A stretch of DNA of 64,000 bases. Source: Shewanella sp. Isolate13. GTDB taxonomy: Bacteria; Pseudomonadota; Gammaproteobacteria; Enterobacterales; Shewanellaceae. Below, piece after piece: positions 26,483 through 36,816 of this stretch. The DNA lies in assembly GCF_022398325.1 (NCBI RefSeq), contig NZ_JAKEVD010000023.1, positions 1 through 64,000 of the forward strand. The letters run 5' to 3'. The first letter of the stretch is position 1. Each line of letters opens with the position of its first letter. The notes below the pieces were generated by a model, which was given only the letters and a program-made list of their open reading frames with translations, was not told where the DNA came from and did not search any database. The position numbers and the translations under genes are program-made.

Positions 26483-26584
26483 AACCTGCCTCAATGAGCT
26501 TTGTCTCAATAGGTTAAGATTTAAACCCAAGTTCAATGGCCGCTTCTAAGGCGGCCTTTAATAGCGTATTTGCAAGGATAATTG

Positions 26585-27466
26585 ATGAGATACGAAGGTA
26601 ATATTTATCGGCCACCACCAGAGGCCGATGCCTACATTTTGCAATGTACTATTGGTTGTTCTTACAACAAGTGTAGTTATTGCGCGATGTATAAAGATGT
26701 TCGTTATAGAGTACGAACGATCGACGAGCTAAAAGAAGACATTCGACTGGCACAAGCCACTTTTGGTAATAAAGTTGAGAAGGTCTTCCTTAGTGATGGG
26801 GATGCGATTTCACTACCAACCGAGAGCTTGCTAACGATCTTATCGGAGCTCTATCTCGCTTTTCCAAACTTAAATCATGTAAGCACCTATGCTGGTCCAC
26901 AAAGTACGTTAGATAAGAGCCTAGATGAGTTTAGACTGCTTAAGGAAGCAGGACTGACCATGACCTACCTCGGGGTAGAGTCTGGCTCCGATGACGTGTT
27001 AAAAGCTATCCGTAAAGGTGTGAGTTCAGCTCAAATGCTAACTGCTGGTCAGAATATTGTACAGTCCGGTATCAAACTGGTTGCCATGGTGATGATTGGA
27101 CTAGGAGGAAGTGGTGAACAGTCTAAGCAACACGCGATACAGACAGCCGAGTTAATCAATAAGATGAACCCGTACCTTCTGGGATTATTGACCACAGTTG
27201 CCATCGAGGGCACGCCTCTCTATAGGCAGGTTGAGAAGGGTGATTTTACACTACTCGATCCATACGAGGTACTAGAAGAGGTAAAGGATTTGCTGCAAAC
27301 GCTCAGTCGAGAGGAGTTATTGATAGACAGTACTCACGGCTCAAATTTATTACCGATGAAAGGAAGCTTACGAGCGATTAGAGCAGGAGTGTTCGATAAG
27401 ATTGACCATACATTGCTTAATCGTGATAGTAACATCATAGGTAAAGCCTATCTTGGCCGTTTCTGA
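26585..27466 (+). CDS. Radical SAM protein (COG1032-like)
   Basis: 293 residues from ATG 26585, with AAGGA seven bases upstream. The N-terminal cluster motif is CTIGCSYNKCSYCAMYK; the spacing of the last three cysteines is Cx4Cx2C rather than the classical Cx3Cx2C, as in the family with the CTIGCSHNRCxFC signature. VFLSDGDAISL and YLGVESGSDDVL follow the usual TIM-barrel order. There is no B12-binding domain, TRAM domain or extra cluster motif. The reaction is unknown. It ends at a bidirectional terminator. Confidence 0.88.
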   Translation: MRYEGNIYRPPPEADAYILQCTIGCSYNKCSYCAMYKDVRYRVRTIDELKEDIRLAQATFGNKVEKVFLSDGDAISLPTESLLTILSELYLAFPNLNHVSTYAGPQSTLDKSLDEFRLLKEAGLTMTYLGVESGSDDVLKAIRKGVSSAQMLTAGQNIVQSGIKLVAMVMIGLGGSGEQSKQHAIQTAELINKMNPYLLGLLTTVAIEGTPLYRQVEKGDFTLLDPYEVLEEVKDLLQTLSREELLIDSTHGSNLLPMKGSLRAIRAGVFDKIDHTLLNRDSNIIGKAYLGRF

Positions 27467-27497
27467 TGTTAGATAGGTTAGCAAGTTATCGGTAACT

Positions 27498-27537
27498 AAA
27501 AAGCCCCTAGTCTAACTTCTTTTACTAGGGGCTTTTT
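27498..27537. terminator. Bidirectional terminator between radical SAM and RND genes
   Basis: AAAAAGCCCCTAGT / ACTAGGGGCTTTTT, a 14-bp stem with an 11-12 base loop. Confidence 0.92.
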
Positions 27538-27596
27538 GATTCAACCTCTTTGATTTAACTTAGTTATTAGTATTTGTTTCTCATATTAGATTGCTA

Positions 27597-30500
27597 TCAG
27601 CTGACAGCGTGTTCAGTTGAAAGTGCAGTCTCTGTTGGCTCCTGTACACGAGACTTACTGCCAATCACACGTTTGATATCCTCAATCGTCACATATAAGC
27701 AGGGGATCAGTACCAAGGTGACAATTGTCGCGAATAACACACCAAAGGCTAAGGATACTGCCATCGGGATCACCATTTTCGCCTGCATACTGGTTTCCGT
27801 CATGATAGGAACTAAGCCAATGAAGGTGGTTAATGAGGTTAATAAAATTGCTCTAAAGCGTCGACAACCCGCCTCGAGTACCGATTGCTTCATTGCAATA
27901 CCTGACTCCCTAGACTTATTAATATAATCAACCATCACCAGTGAGTCGTTAACCACGACACCTGCGGCAGCAATGATACCGAACACAGAGAGGGCACTTA
28001 GGTCGAGTCCTAAGAGCATATGACCAAGTACAGAGCCGATCACCCCAAATGGGATCACCGACATGATCATTATCGGTTGCGAATAGGACTTAAGTGGCAC
28101 GGCCAACAGACTATAGATCACAAGCATAGAGATTAAGAAGTCTCGCAATTGAGTATCCGCACTATCAAGCTGTTCTTGAATATTGCCGGACACTTCGCTT
28201 TGAACTCTCGGATATTTCTTTAATAGCTCAGGCAAGAAGTTATCACGAATATCCTTAGCAATCTTAAACGGCTCAGCCTGATCCGCGTCAACCGAGCCCC
28301 AAACATTGATGGTTCGATTACCATTTTCACGGCGAATGCTGTTAACACCATCGGTGACAACAATCGAAGCCACCTCAGATAATGGGATTTCAGTACCCAG
28401 TGGCGTCTTAATCATTACATCTGACACTTGGGCAATAGAGTTTCGTTGCTCCTCAGGGTAGCGAAGCATCACCTTGATCTCTTCACCGTTACGCAAGATA
28501 CGCTGGGCTTCTAAGCCATAGAAACTATTACCCACCTGGCGTGCGATATCCGCAAGAGATAAACCGAGACTATGAGCTAAAGGCTTAAGCTCAAACTGGA
28601 TCTCTTTGGCGCTTGATTGGCGGCTATCGTTAACATCGCCAACCCCTTTAAGGGTATTAAGTTTAGCTTTTAACTCTTTTGCTGCGGCGACTAACTGCTC
28701 GTCATCCTTACCTTCGAGCCTGAAGCTGATATCACCGTCATCCCGTCCACCACCAAACAGGTTATCTTGGATGGTAAAGGACTTCATGCCTGGGATAAGC
28801 GGCATATTCTGGCGCCAAAGCTCAGCTACTGCAAAGGTATCGATAGGGCGAAGTTCTGGGTCGACAAGTTTAGTCATGACTTGTGCCGATGTGCGGCCAC
28901 GTAACTCAACTTGCATATCAGAGATCATCTTCTGACCATATTGCGCCTCTAGCTCTGTATCGACACGCTTCAGTGCTTCCTCGATAGACAAGGCCGCCGA
29001 TAGGGTCGCTTTTTCCGAGGCATCGATATTCATTTCGAATGAGATCCGCGGGAAGTCATGGGGGATTTTAGGCTGACCGATAAAGCGAACTAAGCCACCT
29101 GAATACAGACCCGCACAGACTAAGATCAAACTGATAAAGATCATGATTACCGTGTAGCGATACTTAACAGCTACAGCAAGCGTGGGTCGGTAATAGCGAC
29201 TGATCAAAACCTTCAAGCCTGAGTCGACTTTGCCTTGTAAAAAGTTAACCCCATTGCGTAGCCAGTCTAGTGGATTCTTCGAACCTGGTTTAACGATGGT
29301 TTTTTGCTTCATGCGCGCTAAATGCGCTGGCAAGATAAGTTTAGATTCAACCAGTGAAAAAATAAGACATAAGATCACCACATATCCGATAGCCTGACCG
29401 AAAGCTGACGAAGGGCCGTCATCGAGGGTGATGGGCAAAAATGCGGCGATAGTGGTTAATACACCGAACGTTGCTGGCATCGCTACGCGTTTAACACCGC
29501 GGATCACGTTATCGAGGCTTTGACCTTTCTCCTCACACTCAGCATGGGCGCTTTCTCCCATAACAATGGCGTCATCCACCACGATACCCAGTACCAAGAT
29601 AAAGGCGAAGAGGCTAATGACATTGATAGTTACATCTATCATGCCCATCGGCATAAAGAGTAGGGTACCAAGGAAACAAACAGGTAGCCCCATCATGACC
29701 CAAAATGCGAGCCTTACGCGCAAGAAGAGTGCGAGTAAGATAAACACCAGCACGGCGCCGCTTTTCATGCTGTCGAGCATCAAGTTTAGGCGCCCTTCAA
29801 GGTAATAGGTCATATCGACCCAAGGCTCAAGCTTTACGCCCTCGGGCAATACTTTTTGCTTATCGGCGATATAAGCCTTCACCACATCGGCGACATCGGT
29901 GAGACTCTGATCATTCGCCGCACCAATAAAGAAAGTAACCGAATTCTTACCATTAAACTTTGAGTACTGAATGCCTTCTTCGAAGCCATCCACAACAGTT
30001 GCTACATCACCCAGTAATAGGGTGGTACCATCCTCCAGTGTGATTAGCGGCAGGCTTTCAAATTCATAGCCGACATAGGCCTGATTCTGCACTCGTAGGT
30101 TGATATAGCCATTTTCAGCACGGATCTGCCCGGCAGACATATTTCTTGAGTAACCGCGTACCGCTTCGGCAACGTCATTAAAACTTAACCCAAATTCACG
30201 TAATCTGTCTTTACTGACTTCGATGGCGATTTCGTAGCCGAGGCCACCATAAAAATCGGTGATATTGACCAGAGGCAACTGCAACAGCTCATCATGGATC
30301 TTCTCCCCAAGATCTTTTAGCTGCCTTTGGGACAGATCGCCATATAGGCTCATATACATCACTTCTTGGCGGAGCTTTATTCGCTCAACCTTAGGTCGCT
30401 CCATGCCATCGGGAAAGCTGGAGATAGAGTCAATCTCTGACTTTACCTCTTCCAATACAACCTGCGGATCGTAGGAGTCCTCGACTCGAAAGTAACCGGA

Positions 30501-30782
30501 TGAGGCATTACGGTTTGAGTAGGTGATGACGCGCTTTAGACCTTGAACGCTTTCTAGTGCTTCCTCAATCTTAATGGTGATCCCTTCCTCCACCTCTTGT
30601 GGCGCTGCGCCGGGATAAACCGCATTGAATTCGAGCCAGTTGATCTCTACCGCTGGGAAAAACTGCTTACGAATGGTATTAGCCGTAAGTAAGCCGCCTA
30701 TCAGGATAATGATCATCAGTAGATTTGCTGCCACGCTGTTACGGGCAAACCAGGCGATTATGCCTTTATTTGTATCTATCAT
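27597..30782 (-). CDS. RND efflux pump inner-membrane transporter
   Basis: 1061 residues, the typical RND size, with twelve membrane segments and two large periplasmic loops. TM1 begins at about residue 15 (SVAANLLMIIILIGGLL); the proton-relay acidic pair is in TM4 (LGIVVDDAIVMGE). The C-terminal half repeats the fold (FGIIAAAGVVVNDSLVMVDY). The PAVEINWLEFNAVYPGAAP start is typical of HAE-1-like pumps of marine gammaproteobacteria. It is co-transcribed with the adaptor, three bases downstream of it. No TolC-like gene is nearby, so the outer-membrane channel is encoded elsewhere. Substrates cannot be read from sequence. Confidence 0.93.
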   Translation of the reverse strand: MIDTNKGIIAWFARNSVAANLLMIIILIGGLLTANTIRKQFFPAVEINWLEFNAVYPGAAPQEVEEGITIKIEEALESVQGLKRVITYSNRNASSGYFRVEDSYDPQVVLEEVKSEIDSISSFPDGMERPKVERIKLRQEVMYMSLYGDLSQRQLKDLGEKIHDELLQLPLVNITDFYGGLGYEIAIEVSKDRLREFGLSFNDVAEAVRGYSRNMSAGQIRAENGYINLRVQNQAYVGYEFESLPLITLEDGTTLLLGDVATVVDGFEEGIQYSKFNGKNSVTFFIGAANDQSLTDVADVVKAYIADKQKVLPEGVKLEPWVDMTYYLEGRLNLMLDSMKSGAVLVFILLALFLRVRLAFWVMMGLPVCFLGTLLFMPMGMIDVTINVISLFAFILVLGIVVDDAIVMGESAHAECEEKGQSLDNVIRGVKRVAMPATFGVLTTIAAFLPITLDDGPSSAFGQAIGYVVILCLIFSLVESKLILPAHLARMKQKTIVKPGSKNPLDWLRNGVNFLQGKVDSGLKVLISRYYRPTLAVAVKYRYTVIMIFISLILVCAGLYSGGLVRFIGQPKIPHDFPRISFEMNIDASEKATLSAALSIEEALKRVDTELEAQYGQKMISDMQVELRGRTSAQVMTKLVDPELRPIDTFAVAELWRQNMPLIPGMKSFTIQDNLFGGGRDDGDISFRLEGKDDEQLVAAAKELKAKLNTLKGVGDVNDSRQSSAKEIQFELKPLAHSLGLSLADIARQVGNSFYGLEAQRILRNGEEIKVMLRYPEEQRNSIAQVSDVMIKTPLGTEIPLSEVASIVVTDGVNSIRRENGNRTINVWGSVDADQAEPFKIAKDIRDNFLPELLKKYPRVQSEVSGNIQEQLDSADTQLRDFLISMLVIYSLLAVPLKSYSQPIMIMSVIPFGVIGSVLGHMLLGLDLSALSVFGIIAAAGVVVNDSLVMVDYINKSRESGIAMKQSVLEAGCRRFRAILLTSLTTFIGLVPIMTETSMQAKMVIPMAVSLAFGVLFATIVTLVLIPCLYVTIEDIKRVIGSKSRVQEPTETALSTEHAVS

Positions 30783-30785
30783 GAA

Positions 30786-31976
30786 TTAATCCTTCTCTTC
30801 CATAGCAATTTGCGTAGGCTGCTCGGGACTGTCTTCATCTCGTAATAATTTATCTTCTGGTAGGGCTAACTGCATGCCTTCGATAGGGTAATCTAGGGCT
30901 GAGGTGATCACATTCATACCGGCTTCAAGTCCATCGGAGACGATAACCTTAGAACCAATCTGACGAAGGATAGTGATATCCTTGTATCTTAATTTACCTT
31001 CATCATCTAACACGGCAACTTGGTTGTTGATCACAAGGTGACGAGGGAGCTCCGCAACTTGGCCGGCGTGGCTGCCATCAATAGAAGCGGTAACATAGGT
31101 ACCATAACGCAGTTCATTGTTTTTTGACTTAAGACCGTAGGGATCTTTTACTTCGGCAACGAGATAGGTCATGCGACTACGGCTATCGATAACGCCTTCA
31201 CTGCGTACGACTTTCGCTGTCCACTCTTGAGTCTTACCGGCAAAGTCACCGGTTAATATCACTTCCGCATCTTGCCCTTTATCATCTAAAAATTGCAGTT
31301 CTTTATCTGCGATTGGAAGACGGATCTCTGCTTCAGCAGTACTCAACACTTTACCTAGTGGTGTACCCATACTGACATAAGAGCCTAAGCCGATGTTACG
31401 GGCTTCAATCAAAGCATCATAAGGTGCCTTGATAATGGTGCGTTCAAGATTACGGTTGGCTCGTTTAAGTCCTGCCTCAGAAGAGTTAAGCTTAGCTATC
31501 TCTTGGGCGAGCTGAGGTTTACGAAGACTCAACTCAGTCGGTACACCGTTTTCGATGCGCTTCCATTCTTCTTCGGCAACCTTGCCATAGGCTTTTTCTT
31601 GTACCAGAGTCGCTCTTGCCGATGCCATGGTTGCTTTGGCGTCGATGAGCGCGGCTTCATAATCGCTTGGATCGATTTTGGCGAGCACATCGCCTTTCTT
31701 TACAAAGCCACCACGGACGAACTTATCTGATAAATAGACAATTTCACCATTGAGCTGTGATACAAGCTCAGTTTCATATTTTGCATTAACGACGCCATAT
31801 GAACTGACTGCAAAACTCATGGGGTTGATCTCAACCGCCTGAACCGAGACTAACGGTGTCGTATCGAGCTGTTCCTTTTCCTCTGGAGGCTTTTTTAATG
31901 CCGACATGCCAATAAATCCTGCCACACCGACAGCGATAACAACCATTGGTAGAATGATCTGTTTTTTCGTAGCCAC
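30786..31976 (-). CDS. RND efflux periplasmic adaptor (membrane fusion protein)
   Basis: 396 residues from GTG 31976, which has AAGAGGA seven bases upstream; the frame is open to 32012. There is an N-terminal membrane anchor (IILPMVVIAVGVAGFIGM), split lipoyl domains (GEIVYLSDKFVRGGFVKKGD and the later half RTIIKAPYDALIEARNIGLG), a helical hairpin between them, then a beta-barrel. It links the RND pump to an outer-membrane channel. It is first in a two-gene operon. Confidence 0.92.
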   Translation of the reverse strand: MATKKQIILPMVVIAVGVAGFIGMSALKKPPEEKEQLDTTPLVSVQAVEINPMSFAVSSYGVVNAKYETELVSQLNGEIVYLSDKFVRGGFVKKGDVLAKIDPSDYEAALIDAKATMASARATLVQEKAYGKVAEEEWKRIENGVPTELSLRKPQLAQEIAKLNSSEAGLKRANRNLERTIIKAPYDALIEARNIGLGSYVSMGTPLGKVLSTAEAEIRLPIADKELQFLDDKGQDAEVILTGDFAGKTQEWTAKVVRSEGVIDSRSRMTYLVAEVKDPYGLKSKNNELRYGTYVTASIDGSHAGQVAELPRHLVINNQVAVLDDEGKLRYKDITILRQIGSKVIVSDGLEAGMNVITSALDYPIEGMQLALPEDKLLRDEDSPEQPTQIAMEEKD

Positions 31977-32413
31977 AAACACGTCCTCTTGTTTAAGCAA
32001 ACCGACACTCAATAACAGTCATCAATGCTGTTGAAAGTGAATTCCTTTGAAAGCTAAGCGCGGTCTATAATTTTGAATGTATGTTAATAGATGTGGCGAG
32101 ATGTAACAGCTCAATTATGTAAACTTGTGTAACCAAATTTGACATACAAGGAGAATAGAGCTGATTGGATTTATAAAATAGCAGCGAGATATTTGTTAAC
32201 AGCTTGATTAATCGCTAAAAAGTTTGCCTTTTGTTACTCAGTTAGGGCGTTGGCAATAGGCTGAGAACAGAAAATAGACAAAAGACGCCAGCAGAGAAAA
32301 ATGTAACAAAAGCTGAAAAGGCAATCGCTGTTAAGATTAGAGTGAAAAGAAATGATAGCACCTAGTACTCAAACTGAGCGCAAGAGGGCTGGTACAGCTG
32401 GGGTGACTATTGT
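31977..32413. other. Intergenic region upstream of the RND operon
   Basis: About 430 bases with no credible gene. It should hold the RND promoter. No regulator gene is adjacent and no clear operator palindrome was recognised. Confidence 0.4.
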
Positions 32414-32440
32414 AAAAAAGCAGTCCAAAAAGAACTGCTT
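32414..32440 (-). terminator. Terminator of the SEC-C gene
   Basis: AAGCAGT / ACTGCTT stem with a nine-base loop; the A-run on the plus strand is the T-run of the minus-strand transcript. It is 22 bases past the stop. Confidence 0.85.
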
Positions 32441-32461
32441 CATCGTTTTCGCACTAGGGTT

Positions 32462-32797
32462 TTAGCCGCAACACTTCTTGTATTTCTTGCCGCTACCGCA
32501 AACACAAGGGTCATTACGGTTTGGCGTCTTTTCAAAACGGGTCGTTTGAGGTTTATTGAGAAGACCAATCAAATCAACGATATTCTCTTCCTGACTTGCG
32601 TCTACCGTGATTTCGCCCACCAGCTGGTTATCGATAAGCAGCTGCTGCACTTCAACTTCACGTTGTTCGTCTTGAACCATAAGCTTTAGTGGGTTCTCTT
32701 CAGTTCCCACTTTAACTGCACGCTTGGTGTTGTAACCATAGCTTTCGTGCTTAGGCTTTGGGGTTTTACGCCCTTTAAAAAAGAATTTGTCTGACAT
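32462..32797 (-). CDS. SEC-C motif protein (PBPRA1643 family)
   Basis: 111 residues from ATG 32797 ([15 protein letters not shown]); the frame extends 13 codons further, but those residues look like leader read-through. The C-terminus is a complete SEC-C zinc motif ([19 protein letters not shown]), also found at the end of SecA. The N-terminal KFFFKGRK start is typical of a small gammaproteobacterial family. The motif implies a bound zinc and possible ribosome or SecB contact; the function is not established. Confidence 0.85.
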   Translation of the reverse strand: MSDKFFFKGRKTPKPKHESYGYNTKRAVKVGTEENPLKLMVQDEQREVEVQQLLIDNQLVGEITVDASQEENIVDLIGLLNKPQTTRFEKTPNRNDPCVCGSGKKYKKCCG

Positions 32798-33153
32798 CGC
32801 TATGGCGCTCAATCTAAATAATGAAAATTTACGCAAGCTTATACTACAAAAATGCCCCTAGTGATATCTAAGACTGCTTTTCGTTAGCATTTAGCGGAAA
32901 ATTTAACGATGTTTGGCCGATAAAGGATTTTTCTTTGAATTCCAGCTGAAGTCTCGGCACAAGAACTCGCCTTAACTTAGCCTGTCTAATTAGTATGAAC
33001 GGCGGTTAGTCCGAGCTATTTCGGGCTTTGATAGCGCGTATCCGTTGTAACTTTAACCATTTCAGGCAAGAGTTTGCTGTCTGAGACCTTTTGCTATTTC
33101 CGCATCGCGAAAAACTTTGTTAAAATCGGCGCAAATTAAAGGAGAGCTTTTAT

Positions 33154-34074
33154 ATGCCAGTTTATGTTGTGGGCCACAAGATCCCAGACTCAGATTCCAT
33201 TTGTGGTGCTATTGCACTTGCACACCTAAAGAACCAGATCGGTGAAGCATCAGTTGCAACTCGTTTAGGTGACATTTCACCAGAAACCGCCTTCATTTTA
33301 GATAAGTTTGGTTTCGAAGCGCCGGAGCTAAAGCTTAGCTATGCTGGCGAAGAAGTTTATATCGTCGACCACTCTGAACTGACACAGGCTCCTGACGATA
33401 TCGCCGAAGCGACTATCGTGGGCATCGTTGATCATCACAAGCTTGGTGATCTAACGACTTCTACACCATTAGAGTGCTGGATCCGTCCAGTGGGTTGTAG
33501 TAACACAGTTATCAAGATGATGTACGACTTCTATAATGTTGAGATCCCAAAAGAGATCGCTGGCATCATGTTGTGTGCAATTCTTAGTGACACTGTTATC
33601 TTCAAGTCGCCAACATGCACCACGGCAGACATCAAATGTGTTGAAGCATTAGCTGAAATCGCCGGTATCGAAGATTATAAAGCTCTAGGCATGGATATGT
33701 TTAAGGTGAAGTCTGCGGTAGAAGGTACTCCGGCACGCGATCTTGTTATGCGTGACTTTAAAGACTTCAACATGAACGGTAACTTAGTGGGTATTGGTCA
33801 ACTAGAAGTGATCGATCTGTCTGTATTCGATGACATTAAAGCTGAACTTGAAGCCGACATCGCCGCATTGAAGGCGGAAGGTAACCGTCACAGCGTACTA
33901 TTACTGCTAACTGACATCATGAAAGAAGGTTCAGAGATGCTTATCGTCAGTGACGACATAGCGAAAATTGAATCTGCTTACAACTGCAAGTCAGAGAACA
34001 ACAAAGTATGGTTAGATGGCGTACTAAGCCGTAAGAAGCAAGTAGTACCACCACTACAGGACGTGTTCGCTTAA
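33154..34074 (+). CDS. ppaC: Manganese-dependent inorganic pyrophosphatase (family II)
   Basis: 306 residues, the normal length. DHH-superfamily metal ligands are seen in VVGHKIPDSDSI (His8, Asp12, Asp14), YIVDHSE and GIVDHHKLGD. The C-terminal DHHA2 domain ends with the SRKKQVVPPL segment, where the RKKQ residues bind pyrophosphate. It hydrolyses PPi to phosphate in the cytoplasm. AAAGGAGAG is the ribosome binding site. The gene is monocistronic with its own terminator. Confidence 0.95.
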   Translation: MPVYVVGHKIPDSDSICGAIALAHLKNQIGEASVATRLGDISPETAFILDKFGFEAPELKLSYAGEEVYIVDHSELTQAPDDIAEATIVGIVDHHKLGDLTTSTPLECWIRPVGCSNTVIKMMYDFYNVEIPKEIAGIMLCAILSDTVIFKSPTCTTADIKCVEALAEIAGIEDYKALGMDMFKVKSAVEGTPARDLVMRDFKDFNMNGNLVGIGQLEVIDLSVFDDIKAELEADIAALKAEGNRHSVLLLLTDIMKEGSEMLIVSDDIAKIESAYNCKSENNKVWLDGVLSRKKQVVPPLQDVFA

Positions 34075-34099
34075 TCCCGTAGTTGCCAGTGTATTAAAG

Positions 34100-34129
34100 A
34101 AAGGCCGAGCATAGAGTTCGGCCTTTTTT
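34100..34129 (+). terminator. Terminator of ppaC
   Basis: AGGCCGA / TCGGCCT stem with a T-run of six, about 25 bases past the stop. Confidence 0.9.
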
Positions 34130-34159
34130 GTTTTCAACATCAGCGCGTCAGTATTGGTA

Positions 34160-36559
34160 TTACTGAGTGTGATTATCTTTAGCGTGTTGTTTACGTAATT
34201 CGTTAAGTCTTACTTGCGCCAAACCTAAGATACTATTTTTCGGGTATTCTCCCTTTGCGTTTAGGGTTCCAACTTTAGCCCCGGTCAGTAACTCAATCGC
34301 CTGATTCACGTGTGAAATGGCCCAAATATTAAACTTACCTTTCTCGACTGCTTCGACGATATCACGGCGTAACATCAGATTATGAACATTAGACTGAGGA
34401 ATGATCACCCCTTGGCTATCTCTACGCCCCTTAATTTTACAGACATCAAAGAAGCCTTCGATTTTTTCATTGACGCCGCCGATAGGCTGCGCCTCACCAA
34501 ACTGATTCATCGAGCCAGTGATGGCGATGTCTTGTCGCAGCCCCTTACCTGAAAATGACGACAGCATAGCGCACAGCTCCGCCATGGTGGCACTATCGCC
34601 ATCGACTCCACCGTAGGATTGCTCAAAGGTAAGATGGGTCGATAGGGGGATTTTATCCGTCTTACCTAAAATAGAGGCGATATAGGCGGTTAAAATCATC
34701 ACACCTTTAGAGTGTATGCTGCCACTAAGTTCGACATTACGTTCGATATCGAATACTCGACCTTTACCGAAACTGGTGGTTGCAGTGATCCTGCTGGGGG
34801 CCCCGAACTGGTAGTCTGTAGTAGACATCACCGACAAGCCGTTCACTTGGCCAACGGTTTCGCCCTGAGTATCGATTAGGGTGGTGCCATTGGTAAAGCT
34901 CTGCATAAAGTCATCTTTTGCACGGCAGATTCGTTTCTCTTTATTAATCAGTGCTTGCTCAACATGGCTTACTCGGATCATGTTGGCATTGGCTGCGCGG
35001 GCGCAATAATTTGCCTCACGCAATAAATTGGCAATATCGACAGAGTGTAGCGATAGCATGTTCTGATCATCTGCCTGTCTAGAGCTGAACTCGATAACCC
35101 GTGCTATGGCTTTTTTATCACAATGGAGGATCTGATTACTGTGTACGATACTCGAGATAAACTGGGCATAATGCGCCTCGGATGTGTCCGTACGGGGCAT
35201 TTTGTCTTCAAAGTCTGCTGTCACCCGAAACAGTTCGGTAAACTCGGCATCATATTGCTGCAATAGCTTGTAGGTGGCAAAATCTCCAAACAGGATAATT
35301 TTCACGTCCAACGGAATGGCTTCGGGATCCAAAGAGATGGTCCCCGACAGAGTCACCTCTCGCTCCAGAGAGGTTAAGCTTAGCATGCGTGATCTCAGTG
35401 CTCGTTTTAGTCCGTCCCAAACGTAAGGGTGCTCAAGCACCTTGACTGCATCTATCATCAGCACGCCGCCATTAGCCTTATGTAAACTACCCGGGCGAAT
35501 AAGAGAGAAGTCGGTGAAAACCGTACCTTTATAGGTCGCATTTTCCACATAGCCAAAGATGGTGTGGTAATTGGGAGTCTCCTCAACAATGATCGGTTGC
35601 ATCTGAGACTCTTGCGAGACCAAGACGTTGATCTGATATCGCCTTGGCATCTTCTTGCTCATGGAGGCATAGGCAAGGGCGGCTTGCTCCTCACTCTCCT
35701 CTAGGAAGATATCTAGGTTGTCGAGAATATCTTTGTGCATCGCCTTGATATAGGCTTTAACACTACTTTGCTCATTATATTGCTGTTTCAAACTCTCAAG
35801 TGCATGAGTCAGTACCTCCTCGGCAACCTGCTCATCATGTTTTTGCTGCTTCTCTGAATACTCCTCCTCCCATACCGTTATTTGACGAATGATCCCCCTT
35901 AGTTGAGCTTCAAGGGCCGAAATCGCCGTCTGCATGTTGGCTTGTTCAGTTGCTGAAAGAGCAAGGTAACTCTCTTCGGTATGAGGCTCTTCACCATTTA
36001 ACGCTACAAGCTCGTAATTCCCCTGAGGTGAAATAGACAAACCAACACCATGGCGTTTTGCTTCTTCAGTTAAGGCGCGCAGCGCGTCTTCTTGTTTCGA
36101 TGCCAGTTGGTTTTTAAGCTTGTCTGCACGGCTGTAATACATCTCGTTGTCAAACGCTAAAGGTAGAGCCTTAAGCAATTTTGACATGAGTTTTTCCATG
36201 TCTTTTTTAAATTTAACCCCCATACCGGCAGGTAGTTTTAGGACTTTGGGGCTACGCGTATCATCGAAGTTAACCACATAGCACCAATCATAAAGGGTGC
36301 GCCCGTTTGAGTTTGGCGCTTGGCGATTAAGGTGGCGTAGCACCATGGTACGTTTTCCAAGGCCATTACGACCGAGCGCATAGATGTTATAGCCTTTCTC
36401 TTTCATCGATAGGGCAAACTCTACCGCTTGTTGCGCACGGGCCTGGCCGACAATTTCGTCTAAGGGTTCTAGATGTTTGGTCGACTTGCAGTCTGAAGAA
36501 AGCTTCTTTAGCGACGATACGCGGTAAAGCTTGGTACTGCTGAGAGGTTTTATTGGCAT
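34160..36559 (-). CDS. Lon-like ATP-dependent protease (LonH/YcbZ type)
   Basis: 799 residues. It has a Walker A motif ALGRNGLGKRT (61-71), a long helical insertion, Walker B in GGVLMIDAVKVL, and a C-terminal S16 protease domain with catalytic Ser in GGVDGDSATMAE and Lys in GGVNEKIEGFF. It lacks the N-terminal substrate domain of classical Lon and matches the E. coli YcbZ family. ATPase residues look usable, although GLGKRT is a slightly altered P-loop. It is a single-gene transcript. Probable role: cytoplasmic protein quality control. Confidence 0.9.
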   Translation of the reverse strand: MPIKPLSSTKLYRVSSLKKLSSDCKSTKHLEPLDEIVGQARAQQAVEFALSMKEKGYNIYALGRNGLGKRTMVLRHLNRQAPNSNGRTLYDWCYVVNFDDTRSPKVLKLPAGMGVKFKKDMEKLMSKLLKALPLAFDNEMYYSRADKLKNQLASKQEDALRALTEEAKRHGVGLSISPQGNYELVALNGEEPHTEESYLALSATEQANMQTAISALEAQLRGIIRQITVWEEEYSEKQQKHDEQVAEEVLTHALESLKQQYNEQSSVKAYIKAMHKDILDNLDIFLEESEEQAALAYASMSKKMPRRYQINVLVSQESQMQPIIVEETPNYHTIFGYVENATYKGTVFTDFSLIRPGSLHKANGGVLMIDAVKVLEHPYVWDGLKRALRSRMLSLTSLEREVTLSGTISLDPEAIPLDVKIILFGDFATYKLLQQYDAEFTELFRVTADFEDKMPRTDTSEAHYAQFISSIVHSNQILHCDKKAIARVIEFSSRQADDQNMLSLHSVDIANLLREANYCARAANANMIRVSHVEQALINKEKRICRAKDDFMQSFTNGTTLIDTQGETVGQVNGLSVMSTTDYQFGAPSRITATTSFGKGRVFDIERNVELSGSIHSKGVMILTAYIASILGKTDKIPLSTHLTFEQSYGGVDGDSATMAELCAMLSSFSGKGLRQDIAITGSMNQFGEAQPIGGVNEKIEGFFDVCKIKGRRDSQGVIIPQSNVHNLMLRRDIVEAVEKGKFNIWAISHVNQAIELLTGAKVGTLNAKGEYPKNSILGLAQVRLNELRKQHAKDNHTQ

Positions 36560-36761
36560 AATGCGTCCTCTTTATGACGGTCAATAATTCCACTCTATAC
36601 AGTTAGATAGCATATATCTGCAATTATTTACCAATAGGTTAGATATTAGCCTATTAGGGCGTTCAATTGATGACTTATTGCTCAGGATGGGCATTTTTAG
36701 TGTAAAACCTAGCTATCTCAATAGCGAAATTTTGTTAACTGATTTATGAAATGGGGTTTTA

Positions 36762-36789
36762 CCATTTACTCTCGCTAAAGAGTAAATGG
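36762..36789 (-). terminator. Hairpin downstream of the U32 gene
   Basis: Perfect CCATTTACTC / GAGTAAATGG stem, eight-base loop, 28 bases past the U32 stop on the minus strand. The T-run is missing, so termination is less certain. Confidence 0.5.
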
Positions 36790-36816
36790 AGTAGGTGATA
36801 GCGTAGCTAAATTGAC

